DNA of 64,000 nt from assembly GCA_049602715.1 (NCBI GenBank), contig JBMYRX010000003.1, positions 5,031-69,030 on the forward strand, in the 5' to 3' direction. Within the stretch, counting starts at the first letter, position 1; every line of letters starts with the position of its first letter. The notes below the pieces were generated by a model. The model worked only from the letters and a program-made list of their open reading frames with translations, did no database searches and was not told the origin of the DNA. The translations under genes were made by a program, and so were the position numbers. This document shows, piece after piece, positions 18,607 to 27,062 of the stretch. The DNA is from GCA-2697345 sp049602715. GTDB lineage: Bacteria > Pseudomonadota > Alphaproteobacteria > Rhodobacterales > Rhodobacteraceae.

Positions 18607-20268
18607 TTACATCATACCGCCCATACCGCCCATGCCGCCCATGCCGCCCATATCAGGCATTCCACCTGGAGCACCACCAGCATCTTTTGATGGTTTATCT
18701 GCAATCATAGCTTCTGTCGTGACTAACAATCCTGCAATAGACGCAGCATCTTCTAACGCAGTACGAACAACTTTTGCAGGGTCAATTACACCATAAGCGA
18801 ACATGTCTCCATACTCTTCAGTCTGCGCATTAAAACCAAAAGAAGCATCCTTGCTTTCTTTTACTTTACCTGCAACGACTGCACCATCAACACCTGCATT
18901 TTCAGCAATTTGTCTAAGTGGAGCTTCAAGTGCCTTAGTAACGATCGAAATTCCAGCTGCTTGATCAGAATTTGCTCCTTTCAAACCGGAAAGCGCTTTA
19001 GTAGCTTGCACTAGCGCTACACCACCGCCAACTACGATACCCTCTTGAACTGCTGCCCGAGTAGCATTTAAAGCGTCGTCCACACGATCTTTACGTTCCT
19101 TAACTTCAACTTCAGTCATACCACCAACTCTGATAATAGCTACGCCACCAGCGAGTTTCGCTACACGTTCTTGAAGTTTCTCTTTGTCGTAGTCTGAAGT
19201 TGTTTCTTCAACCTGCGCGCGTATTTGACTTACTCTTGCTTCAATCTCGGCTTTCTCGCCAGAACCATCCACTATTGTTGTTTCATCTTTTGTTATAGAA
19301 ACACGCTTTGAATTTCCGAGCATATCGATTGTAACAGATTCTAGTTTCATGCCCAGATCCTCAGAGATGACCTGACCGCCTGTCAAGATTGCAATATCCT
19401 GAAGCATCGCTTTGCGTCGATCCCCAAACCCTGGAGCTTTAACCGCAGCAATTTTCAACCCACCACGCAACTTGTTTACTACTAAAGTTGCTAGTGCTTC
19501 GCCCTCAACATCTTCAGCAATAATCAATAAGGGTTTACCAGACTGAATAACTGCTTCTAAAAGTGGAACCATGGGCTGCAACGTTGATAATTTCTTTTCA
19601 AAGAGTAGAATATATACATCCTCAAGATCTGCAGTCATTTTTTCAGGATTTGTCACAAAATATGGACTTAAGTAACCTCGGTCAAACTGCATTCCTTCAA
19701 CAACATCTGTTTCTGTTTCTAAACCTTTGTTTTCTTCAACAGTGATAACACCTTCGTTACCAACTTTTTGCATTGCACCAGCAATTTGTTGACCAATTTC
19801 TGCTTCACCATTAGCAGAAATAGTTCCAACTTGCGCTACTTCATCACTATCCTTGACTTCACGAGATGCTTTTTTGATAGCGTCTACAACTTTTGATGTT
19901 GCAAGATCAATACCGCGTTTCAGATCCATTGGATTCATTCCAGCCGCAACTGATTTCAAACCTTCTTTAACAATTGCTTGGGCTAAGATTGTTGCCGTAG
20001 TGGTTCCATCCCCAGCCTCGTCATTAGTGCGTTGGGCGACTTCTTTTATCATTTGAGCACCCATATTCTCAAATTTGTCCTCTAGTTCAATTTCTTTGGC
20101 AACTGATACACCATCCTTGGTGATACGAGGTGCCCCAAAGGATTTATCTAAGATAACGTTTCGTCCTTTTGGACCTAAGGTAACTCTCACGGAATCAGAG
20201 AGAGTGTTTATACCTCTCAACATACGATCACGTGCATCTGTATTAAATTTTACTTCTTTAGCAGACAT
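18607..20268 (-). CDS. groEL: Chaperonin GroEL
   Basis: The 553-residue 60 kDa chaperonin forms the double heptameric folding chamber. All hallmark regions are visible: MSAKEVKFNTDARDRMLRG at the start, LGPKGRNVILDKSFG and EAGDGTTTATILAQAI in the equatorial ATPase domain, and the flexible C-terminal tail of GGM repeats (MGGMGGMGGMGGMM). It is 34 bases downstream of groES and shares its promoter and CIRCE operator. Only this copy is seen in the window. Other alphaproteobacteria often carry several groEL copies. Confidence 0.99.
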   Translation of the reverse strand: MSAKEVKFNTDARDRMLRGINTLSDSVRVTLGPKGRNVILDKSFGAPRITKDGVSVAKEIELEDKFENMGAQMIKEVAQRTNDEAGDGTTTATILAQAIVKEGLKSVAAGMNPMDLKRGIDLATSKVVDAIKKASREVKDSDEVAQVGTISANGEAEIGQQIAGAMQKVGNEGVITVEENKGLETETDVVEGMQFDRGYLSPYFVTNPEKMTADLEDVYILLFEKKLSTLQPMVPLLEAVIQSGKPLLIIAEDVEGEALATLVVNKLRGGLKIAAVKAPGFGDRRKAMLQDIAILTGGQVISEDLGMKLESVTIDMLGNSKRVSITKDETTIVDGSGEKAEIEARVSQIRAQVEETTSDYDKEKLQERVAKLAGGVAIIRVGGMTEVEVKERKDRVDDALNATRAAVQEGIVVGGGVALVQATKALSGLKGANSDQAAGISIVTKALEAPLRQIAENAGVDGAVVAGKVKESKDASFGFNAQTEEYGDMFAYGVIDPAKVVRTALEDAASIAGLLVTTEAMIADKPSKDAGGAPGGMPDMGGMGGMGGMGGMM

Positions 20269-20302
20269 TTTCTCCGCTCCTATTTATAAATTGTGATGCG
20301 AT

Positions 20303-20590
20303 TTAAGACAGAATGCCTAATATATCGCTCTCTTTCATGATCAATAGCTCTTCGCCATCAACTGTTACTTCGGTTCCCGACCATTTTCCAAAAAGAACTT
20401 TGTCTCCTGTCGATACGGCCATTTCGATTAGTTCACCACTATCTTTTCGGGTTCCTTCTCCTGCAGCGACAATTTCGCCCTCTGCTGGTTTCTCTTTTGC
20501 GCTGTCAGGGATGATTAAACCCCCTGCAGTTTTCTCTTCGCTCTCTACGCGCCTTACTAGCACGCGGTCGTGAAGCGGTTTTAATGCCAT
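20303..20590 (-). CDS. groES: Co-chaperonin GroES
   Basis: The 95-residue GroES forms the heptameric lid of the GroEL chamber. The protein shows the typical LHDRVLVRRVESEEKTAGG mobile loop region and the GDKVLFGKWSGTEV stretch. The start at 20590 (MALKPLHDRV) has an AAGGAGC-type ribosome binding site upstream. It is the first gene of the groESL operon, with a CIRCE element 53 bases upstream of its start codon. Confidence 0.99.
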   Translation of the reverse strand: MALKPLHDRVLVRRVESEEKTAGGLIIPDSAKEKPAEGEIVAAGEGTRKDSGELIEMAVSTGDKVLFGKWSGTEVTVDGEELLIMKESDILGILS

Positions 20591-20642
20591 TTTACTAGCT
20601 CCTTAACTAACAGTTTAAATTTAGGTCCGTCTTACTGGACAA

Positions 20643-20669
20643 TTATCACTCTCACCATAAGAGTGCTAA
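20643..20669 (-). promoter_or_regulatory. CIRCE operator (HrcA binding site) of groESL
   Basis: TTATCACTC-(9 bases)-GAGTGCTAA matches the CIRCE consensus TTAGCACTC-N9-GAGTGCTAA with one mismatch, in the left arm as written on the plus strand. The 9-base spacer is exact. It lies directly downstream of the inferred -10 box, the usual place for HrcA repression of groESL. hrcA itself is not in the window. Confidence 0.93.
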
Positions 20670-20676
20670 CAAACTG

Positions 20677-20705
20677 CAGATAGGTATCACCGATAATAGA
20701 GTCAA
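20677..20705 (-). promoter_or_regulatory. Predicted vegetative promoter of groESL
   Basis: On the minus strand TTGACT (20705-20700) and TATCTG (20682-20677) are separated by exactly 17 bases, and CIRCE begins 7 bases downstream. The -35 box is near consensus and the -10 box is weak. The arrangement fits a housekeeping promoter repressed by HrcA at the start site. Confidence 0.5.
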
Positions 20706-20993
20706 GTACTAAGGTAATAAAAATCTTTCATAAGCTTCTCTAACCAAAATAAAAGAGCTTAATCTTGAAAGGTTTACAACTTAGATACCCGTCATATCAA
20801 TCGATTATATTTTCGTAAAAAGAAGTACATGGAGTACAACTGCTCTCGTTTAATTTATGATAAAAAAAATGCTAACTAATGGGTCAACCATTCATGGCTT
20901 TACAGAAGATAACATTGTCGCTATAACCGCGTCGATTTTAGATCTTTAAATGGTCTATCTGACAACCAGAAAACTTAAAAAAAGGACAAGTTC

Positions 20994-23006
20994 ATGCTTT
21001 CAACCGCAATACTTCCAATCGGCCTCGGTGCGCTTGGTATGATAGCTGCATTACTAACTTATATGAAAATTCTTCAAAGCTCAGGTGGCGAAGGACGTGT
21101 AAAGGAGATAGCAGACGAAATTCACCTTGGAGCGATGGTGTTCATGGCCGCCGAATATAAACGTCTTGCGATTTTCTGCCTGGTTTGTATCGTTGCTCTC
21201 TATTTTAGCTTGGGGTCAGGAACAGCAATCGCTTTTTTCCTTGGAGCAGCTTGTTCTGGTGTGGCTGGATATATTGGGATGTACACCGCAACACGTGCGA
21301 ATGTTCGAACCGCTGTCGCTGCAAATACTAGCGGTGCATCAGCGGCCTTAAATATCGCCTTCTCTGGAGGATCGATAATGGGCTTAACTGTAGCCTCTGT
21401 CGGACTTCTAGGGGTTGGAATTTTGTACCACTACATGGCTGGGAGTATGGAAACCATTCACTCAATTGAGGGTTTCGCAATGGGAGCGTCATCAGTAGCG
21501 CTATTTAGTCGTGTCGGGGGTGGAATTTTTACCAAAAGTGCTGATGTTGGTGCCGATTTAGTAGGGAAAGTAGAAGCTGGAATTCCAGAGGATGACCCTC
21601 GGAACCCAGCCGTAATTGCAGATAATGTAGGGGATAATGTTGGTGATGTAGCAGGCATGGGTTCCGATATCTTTGAGAGCTATTGCGGCTCCATGATAGC
21701 ATCTATCGCTTTAGCAGCATCAATGTCGTTGACAAATGTAGATAGTCTAGGTGGCGATCGAAGCGCCCTTCAATTCATGCCATTGGCCCTTGCTTCTTTA
21801 GGACTTATTTGTTCTCTTGCAGGGATTCTTTCCGTTCGATTATTTTCAAGTAAGAGCCCTGATGTGGCTCTTAGGTTTGGAACTATTGGGTCAGCTATCT
21901 TATTTATCGTTTTAGCCTACTTCATGGTAACAAATGCTGGTGTGTCAGCAGGGGTGTGGATGGCCGTTCTTGTCGGATCCGTTGGAGGTATTATCGTAGG
22001 ACTTATCACTGAGTACTACACCGGAGGTCCTCCTGTTAGAAAGATTGCAAAGGATGGAGAAACTGGTCCTGCAACTGTTATGATTTCAGGTTTAGCAGTA
22101 GGGATGGAATCAGTAGCCCTCCCAGTGCTAACTATTGCGGCGATAATATTTTTTGCCAACCTATCCGCCGGCCTTTACGGCGTAGGAATGGCAGCAGTAG
22201 GTATGTTAAGCACCGTTGGGATTACTATGGCTATAGATGCTTATGGCCCAGTAGCCGATAATGCTGGTGGAATAGCTGAAATGGCTGAAATGGGAGAAGA
22301 AACCCGAGAGATCACTGATGGTCTTGATGAGGTTGGCAATACAACTGCAGCAATTGGAAAAGGTTTTGCAATCTCAGCAGCAGCACTAGCAGCTCTGGCA
22401 CTTATTAGTGCTTACATAGAAAAAATATCTATGCAGGATGATAGTTTTGTTTTGGCAATAAATGATCCTCTAGTTCTCTGTGGAATGTTCATCGGTGGTA
22501 TATTTCCATTCGTAGTGAGTTCTATGACAATGAAAGCCGTGGGAGATGCAGCTTTCGATATGATAGAAGAAGTACGTCGTCAATTTAGAGAAATTCCTGG
22601 CCTGTTAGAAGGTACAGCTAAACCAGATACGGCCAGTTGTGTAGATATAGCCACCAGAGCAGCGTTGCGGAAAATGATAGTTCCCGGAGCACTAGCCGTT
22701 CTTGCCCCCGTGATAATTGGGTTTGGACTAGGGCCTAAAGCACTAGGCGGAATGCTTGGGGGTGCGCTTATATGTTGTGTAATGATGGCTCTGATGATGG
22801 CGAACGCTGGCGGGGCTTGGGATAATGCTAAAAAATATGTGGAAAAAGGTAACCTTGGAGGTAAGGGTTCTGATGTTCATAAAGCTGCAGTAGTTGGTGA
22901 TACTGTGGGCGATCCCATGAAAGACACTTCTGGACCCGCTATGAATATTCTAATCAACGTAATGGCAATTGTTAGTCTGGTTATAGCACCCCTATTAATT
23001 GGGTAG
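20994..23006 (+). CDS. hppA: Membrane-bound ion-translocating pyrophosphatase
   Basis: The 670-residue protein hydrolyses pyrophosphate and pumps H+ (or Na+) across the cytoplasmic membrane. It has about 16 membrane helices. The catalytic site is complete: DVGADLVGKVEAGIPEDDPR, then DNVGDNVGDVAGMGSD, and near the C-terminus DTVGDPMKDTSGP. At the position that decides potassium dependence it has GNTT-A452-A-I-G455-K, as in the K+-dependent subfamily. K+-independent H+-pumps have Lys and Thr at those two places. The transported ion cannot be read from the sequence by eye. An intrinsic terminator follows at 23035. Confidence 0.95.
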   Translation: MLSTAILPIGLGALGMIAALLTYMKILQSSGGEGRVKEIADEIHLGAMVFMAAEYKRLAIFCLVCIVALYFSLGSGTAIAFFLGAACSGVAGYIGMYTATRANVRTAVAANTSGASAALNIAFSGGSIMGLTVASVGLLGVGILYHYMAGSMETIHSIEGFAMGASSVALFSRVGGGIFTKSADVGADLVGKVEAGIPEDDPRNPAVIADNVGDNVGDVAGMGSDIFESYCGSMIASIALAASMSLTNVDSLGGDRSALQFMPLALASLGLICSLAGILSVRLFSSKSPDVALRFGTIGSAILFIVLAYFMVTNAGVSAGVWMAVLVGSVGGIIVGLITEYYTGGPPVRKIAKDGETGPATVMISGLAVGMESVALPVLTIAAIIFFANLSAGLYGVGMAAVGMLSTVGITMAIDAYGPVADNAGGIAEMAEMGEETREITDGLDEVGNTTAAIGKGFAISAAALAALALISAYIEKISMQDDSFVLAINDPLVLCGMFIGGIFPFVVSSMTMKAVGDAAFDMIEEVRRQFREIPGLLEGTAKPDTASCVDIATRAALRKMIVPGALAVLAPVIIGFGLGPKALGGMLGGALICCVMMALMMANAGGAWDNAKKYVEKGNLGGKGSDVHKAAVVGDTVGDPMKDTSGPAMNILINVMAIVSLVIAPLLIG

Positions 23007-23034
23007 AAAAGCAAGATTGATAGTGATACCTCTT

Positions 23035-23065
23035 AAAGTGGTTCATCCGTGTGAGCCACTTTTTT
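23035..23065 (+). terminator. Intrinsic terminator of hppA
   Basis: AAAGTGGTTCA (23035-23045) pairs with TGAGCCACTTT (23052-23062) around a six-base loop, with one G-T pair, followed by a T tract to 23065. It lies 29 bases after the hppA stop and before the HAD gene. Confidence 0.88.
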
Positions 23066-23104
23066 CATTTCTTACTGTTAAATTCATTAGAGTAATAAGG
23101 CTTA

Positions 23105-23977
23105 ATGACTAAAATAATAGAAAACCTGTCAGAAATCTCTTCAAACTATAATGCTATGTTTGTTGATCTTTGGGGTTGCCTGCACGACGGGTATAATCCT
23201 TTTTTTGAAGCCACCAACGCACTTACGGATTACAGAAAAAAAGGGGGTATAGTAATACTCGTCACAAACGCTCCTAGACATAGCAAAAGTGTTGAAAGTC
23301 AAATTGATAGAATCGGTATAAATTCATCATGTTGGGACGCTATAGCCACCTCTGGAGACTCCGCGCGTTTCGGTCTATTTTCTGGGCTTGTAGGAAGAAA
23401 AATTTATTTTATAGGTCAGCCTCATGACTTAAACTTTTTTGACCCACCATCATATTTAACAAAATATGACAAAATTGAACTTGTATCCCTTGATCAAGCG
23501 GACGGCATTGTATGCTGTGGTCCATTCAATCCTTCAGTACCACCCGATCAAAATTTAAATGACCTAATTTCTGGTCAAAAAAGAGGTTTAAAACTACTGT
23601 GCGCCAATCCAGATATAGTCGTTGACAGGGGTAACAAAAGAGAGTGGTGTGCTGGAGCTTTAGCAGCTGAGTATACAAAGCTTGGAGGGAAAAGTTTGTA
23701 TTTTGGGAAACCTCATAAACCAATTTATGATCTTGCAAGAAAGTGTCTCACTGATTTAGGTCTAACCATTCCTGATCATAAAATTTTGTGCGTTGGAGAC
23801 GGGATTTTAACGGATATAACTGGAGCAATTAATAATAAACTAGACTCTCTATTTATTTCTGGAGGCTTGGCTTCCTCAGAAACAAACACTAAATATCAAC
23901 CGGATGAAACTATGCTGAAACAGTTCTTAAAAAAAGAGAACTCTAGTCCAGACTGGACTATAGGAAAGCTTAGATAA
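23105..23977 (+). CDS. HAD-superfamily class IIA hydrolase (TIGR01459-like)
   Basis: The 290-residue protein begins its catalytic domain with FVDLWGCLHDG (D21 as nucleophile), the DxWGxxHDG form of HAD subclass IIA. Motif II is in VILVTNAPRH. The lysine of motif III is expected in YFGKPHKPIYD, and motif IV is VGDGILTDITGA. It matches the TIGR01459 group, which is mostly alphaproteobacterial and often lies beside ribF, as here (69 bases). The substrate is unknown. A phosphatase role in flavin or sugar phosphate metabolism is only suggested by the neighbour. Confidence 0.85.
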   Translation: MTKIIENLSEISSNYNAMFVDLWGCLHDGYNPFFEATNALTDYRKKGGIVILVTNAPRHSKSVESQIDRIGINSSCWDAIATSGDSARFGLFSGLVGRKIYFIGQPHDLNFFDPPSYLTKYDKIELVSLDQADGIVCCGPFNPSVPPDQNLNDLISGQKRGLKLLCANPDIVVDRGNKREWCAGALAAEYTKLGGKSLYFGKPHKPIYDLARKCLTDLGLTIPDHKILCVGDGILTDITGAINNKLDSLFISGGLASSETNTKYQPDETMLKQFLKKENSSPDWTIGKLR

Positions 23978-24046
23978 GTTTAAATGTTACCCTTTTTCAT
24001 TAATCTGAGGCTTGCACGAGACACTTAACCCGTTTACGCAACTTTT

Positions 24047-24979
24047 ATGAGAATATTAACTGATTATAATATTATGAATAAATGTGATAGAGGGGCCTCT
24101 ATTGCGGTTGGAAATTTTGACGGGGTCCATTTAGGGCATCAAGCAATTATAAGAAAGGCTGAAAAATTTTCATCAAATTATCCCCTAGGCATTCTAACTT
24201 TCAGTCCTCACCCCCGGGAGTTTTTTAATCCTCAGGGCCCCTCCTTTAGACTAATGAGTGATAAAAGTAGAAATAATAGACTCAATAAGTTAGGTATTAA
24301 GATATTGTATCAAATTAATTTTGATGCGGCCATGGCATCTCTGAGCCCTTATAACTTTGCAGAAAAAGTTATTGCAAAAGGTCTTGGCGCAAAAAATATT
24401 GTTGTTGGCGCTGATTTCTGCTTTGGAAAAAACAGAGCTGGTGATGTTAATATGTTAACTGAATTTGGCTACGAACTTGGTTTTAGCGTCGAAATAGCCC
24501 ATACAGTAAGTAATAATGATAAAGTTTTATCATCTACCAATATCAGAAATTTACTTTCTAACGGTTTTACGAGAGAAGCGGCTAAAATGCTTGGACATTG
24601 GCATAGGTTGGATGGAGTAGTAATATCGGGAGACCGAAGAGGTCGAACACTGGGTTATCCTACAGCTAACATATCTCTCGACGGAGTACATAAACCAAGG
24701 TTAGGAGTATATTCTGTTTTTATCGATATTCTAACTGGATCAAAACGTGGTTCATATAATGGAGTAACGTCAATAGGGAAAAAACCGATGTTTGGCGAAA
24801 ATGCAGTTAATTGTGAAACATATATATTTGATTTCCATGAAGATATATATGGAGAGGAAATATCAGTCGACCTCGTTGATTTTATTCGACCGGAAGAGAA
24901 CTTTTCTTCGGTAGATGAATTAATCTTACAGATGGGTCTTGATTGTGGGAAGGCAAAAAAAAGCCTTAATCGAGGATGA
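24047..24979 (+). CDS. ribF: Bifunctional riboflavin kinase / FMN adenylyltransferase
   Basis: The 310-residue enzyme makes FMN from riboflavin and then FAD. The N-terminal adenylyltransferase domain has the nucleotidyl-transferase motif VGNFDGVHLGHQAII and the SSTNIRNLL motif (ISSTxIR type). The C-terminal flavokinase domain (about residues 185-305) has GDRRGRTLGYPTANI and the catalytic NCETYIFDF region with its glutamate. Length and domain order are normal. The stop overlaps the start of the YcgN-family gene by four bases, so the two are co-translated. Confidence 0.96.
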   Translation: MRILTDYNIMNKCDRGASIAVGNFDGVHLGHQAIIRKAEKFSSNYPLGILTFSPHPREFFNPQGPSFRLMSDKSRNNRLNKLGIKILYQINFDAAMASLSPYNFAEKVIAKGLGAKNIVVGADFCFGKNRAGDVNMLTEFGYELGFSVEIAHTVSNNDKVLSSTNIRNLLSNGFTREAAKMLGHWHRLDGVVISGDRRGRTLGYPTANISLDGVHKPRLGVYSVFIDILTGSKRGSYNGVTSIGKKPMFGENAVNCETYIFDFHEDIYGEEISVDLVDFIRPEENFSSVDELILQMGLDCGKAKKSLNRG

Positions 24980-25449
24980 ATGACACTGAAATGAAAAATA
25001 AATTAAGGCCAAAATTTTGGGAACAACTTCCAATAGAACAATTAAATAAACAAGAGTGGGAAGCTCTTTGTGATGGATGCGGAAAATGCTGCTTACATAA
25101 ACTTGAAGATGAGGAAACTGGTAGTATAGAATACACCAAAATATCATGTCGTCTCCTTGACGATCATTCATGTAAATGTGGTCAATATTCGATAAGGAAG
25201 AATTTTGTTCCAGATTGTGTGGTGTTGTCCCCAGCGAATATTAAAAAAGTTGCTTATTGGATGCCCGACACATGTGCATATCGTCTATTATATGAGAGAA
25301 AACCTTTGTTTGACTGGCACCCTTTAATCTCAGGGAGCACAGAATCGATACATGACGCCGGAATCTCTGTAAGAGGCGTTTGTGTCCCAGAGTTTGAAAT
25401 ACCAGAAGACGAGTGGGAGGATTATATAATTGACGACTTTCGAAGCTGA
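24976..25449 (+). CDS. YcgN family cysteine-cluster protein (UPF0260)
   Basis: The 157-residue protein has the cysteine cluster CDGCGKCCLHKLEDE near residue 30, followed by CRLLD, CKCGQYSIR and later single cysteines. This is the pattern of the YkgJ/YcgN (UPF0153/UPF0260) family, thought to bind zinc or an iron-sulfur cluster. The conserved segment DCVVLSPANIKKVAYWMPDTCAY, interrupted in the middle, is typical of YcgN. Function is unknown. It overlaps the ribF stop by four bases (ATGA), which indicates translational coupling and perhaps a link to flavin or redox metabolism, an inference from context only. Confidence 0.9.
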   Translation: MNDTEMKNKLRPKFWEQLPIEQLNKQEWEALCDGCGKCCLHKLEDEETGSIEYTKISCRLLDDHSCKCGQYSIRKNFVPDCVVLSPANIKKVAYWMPDTCAYRLLYERKPLFDWHPLISGSTESIHDAGISVRGVCVPEFEIPEDEWEDYIIDDFRS

Positions 25450-25630
25450 GAAAGTTTAGTATTAAAAAGAAATGAGAAAAAAGTTAGTATCAAGTAATAA
25501 AAATTGTAATGAAAATGTATCAGTTTTAGTTTTCTAATTTTAAATACTTTTAACCGTACAGTAGCAATGTTAATTAATAATAACACATTAGTATGAATAT
25601 TGGAATCACGAGAAGAGAGAGTTTTTCAAA

Positions 25631-26659
25631 ATGAACATCCCAATACATTCAGAACCAAAAATCATAGCTGGTAACGCGAATCTTGAGTTAGCTAGTAGCA
25701 TAGCGAAGAGAATGTCTATGCACAGAGGTATGACGACTAAATTAGTAGATGTGCGTGTAGAAAAATTTACCGATCAAGAAATTTTTGTAGAAGTTTATGA
25801 AAATGTACGTGGAGAGGATATGTTCATTATACAATCCACTTCTAACCCAGCAAACGACAACCTAATGGAGCTACTTATTATAACAGATGCTCTCAAACGA
25901 TCTTCAGCCTCAAGAATAACAGCTGTAATACCCTATTTTGGGTATGCTAGGCAAGATCGGCGTACGAAAGCCCGAACCCCAATCTCGGCCAAACTAGTTT
26001 CAAATCTGATTGCCAGAGCGGGTGTTGAAAGAGTTTTAACTATGGACCTTCATGCATCTCAAATTCAGGGTTTTTTTGACATCCCAGTCGACAATTTGTA
26101 TGCATCTCCATTATTCTCATTAGATATTAAATATAACTTTAAAAATAAATTAGATAAAGTAATGCTAGTTTCTCCCGACGTGGGCGGTGTTGCTAGAGCT
26201 AGGGAACTTGCACAAAGGTTGGGAGCTCCATTAGCAATTGCGGATAAACGTCGTGAAAAACCAGGTGAAATTGCCGAAATGACACTAATCGGTGATGTGA
26301 CTGGCAAAAGCTGTATTTTAGTAGATGACATATGCGATACAGCTGGAACATTATGTAAAGCAGCGGATCTACTCATTAAAGCAGGTGCAACTGAGGTACA
26401 CGCATATATCACTCATGGAGTATTAAGTGGTAGTGCTGTAAAAAAAATAGAATCTTCTTCTATGAAACAGTTAATAATTACTGACTCTGTTGGGCCTAGC
26501 ACTGAAGTTACGAAATCTAACAAGATAAGAGTAATACCCACAGCCCCAATGTTTGCTCAAGCGATATTAAATATCTGGGGTGGAACTAGTGTGTCATCGC
26601 TTTTCAACGATGATAGCCTAGCCCCAGTGTATGAGGGCATGTATCCTAGTCTTATATAA
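25631..26659 (+). CDS. prs: Ribose-phosphate pyrophosphokinase
   Basis: The 342-residue enzyme makes PRPP from ribose 5-phosphate and ATP for nucleotide, histidine and tryptophan synthesis. Key regions are the ATP-binding FGYARQDRR, the flexible loop ADKRREKPG, and the PRPP-binding CILVDDICDTAGTL. It is about 25 residues longer than the E. coli enzyme because of a C-terminal tail (VSSLFNDDSLAPVYEG), a usual feature of alphaproteobacterial Prs. It is convergent with the atp operon, with eight bases between the stops. Confidence 0.97.
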   Translation: MNIPIHSEPKIIAGNANLELASSIAKRMSMHRGMTTKLVDVRVEKFTDQEIFVEVYENVRGEDMFIIQSTSNPANDNLMELLIITDALKRSSASRITAVIPYFGYARQDRRTKARTPISAKLVSNLIARAGVERVLTMDLHASQIQGFFDIPVDNLYASPLFSLDIKYNFKNKLDKVMLVSPDVGGVARARELAQRLGAPLAIADKRREKPGEIAEMTLIGDVTGKSCILVDDICDTAGTLCKAADLLIKAGATEVHAYITHGVLSGSAVKKIESSSMKQLIITDSVGPSTEVTKSNKIRVIPTAPMFAQAILNIWGGTSVSSLFNDDSLAPVYEGMYPSLI

Positions 26660-26667
26660 GAATTTTA

Positions 26668-27051
26668 CTAGATTTTTGACAACGCTATCTGTAGGTCGGA
26701 ACAATATTTTTCTGTAACGTCAGATCCAACTTTTTCATGTCTCACATTCGCTTCCTTAATAAGCTCATCTGCAATATCACTAGTTAAATCACTTTCCAAA
26801 TATGCTTTTTCAGCCAACACAGAAGTCGTTTCAGAAGAAACCTCTGCAAATCCTCCCGTTACAAAGTATTTTACATCTCCACTGGGGGAATTAACACTTA
26901 CAAATCCAGGCCTAAGAGTAGTAATTATTGGCGCATGATTAATCATTGAAGAAAAATCACCCTCTGCTCCAGGTATGTTTACCTCTGATACCTCTAAAGA
27001 CAGCAAACTCTTTTCCGGGGAAACAAGGTCGAATTGAAATAATTTAGCCAT
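26668..27051 (-). CDS. atpC: ATP synthase F1 epsilon subunit
   Basis: The 127-residue protein is the epsilon subunit of F1, a rotor component that also restrains ATP hydrolysis. The N-terminal beta-sandwich contains FQFDLVSPEKSLLS, the conserved GAEGDFSSMINHAPIITTLRPG stretch (in two parts) and YFVTGGFAEV. The C-terminal helical part is short. It is the last gene of atpHAGDC, 11 bases behind atpD. The F0 genes (atpBEF) are not in the window, consistent with the split F1 and F0 operons of alphaproteobacteria. Confidence 0.96.
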   Translation of the reverse strand: MAKLFQFDLVSPEKSLLSLEVSEVNIPGAEGDFSSMINHAPIITTLRPGFVSVNSPSGDVKYFVTGGFAEVSSETTSVLAEKAYLESDLTSDIADELIKEANVRHEKVGSDVTEKYCSDLQIALSKI

Positions 27052-27062
27052 TATTACTCTTT

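Larger units (their letters stand above)
20591..20993. other. Divergent control region between groES and hppA
   Basis: The 403 non-coding bases hold the groESL promoter and CIRCE element on the left (20643-20705) and presumably the hppA promoter on the right. A clear ribosome binding site (AAAAGGACAAG) precedes the hppA ATG. The middle (about 20710-20960) is AT-rich, with no open frame of convincing length and no recognised RNA. Confidence 0.6.
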
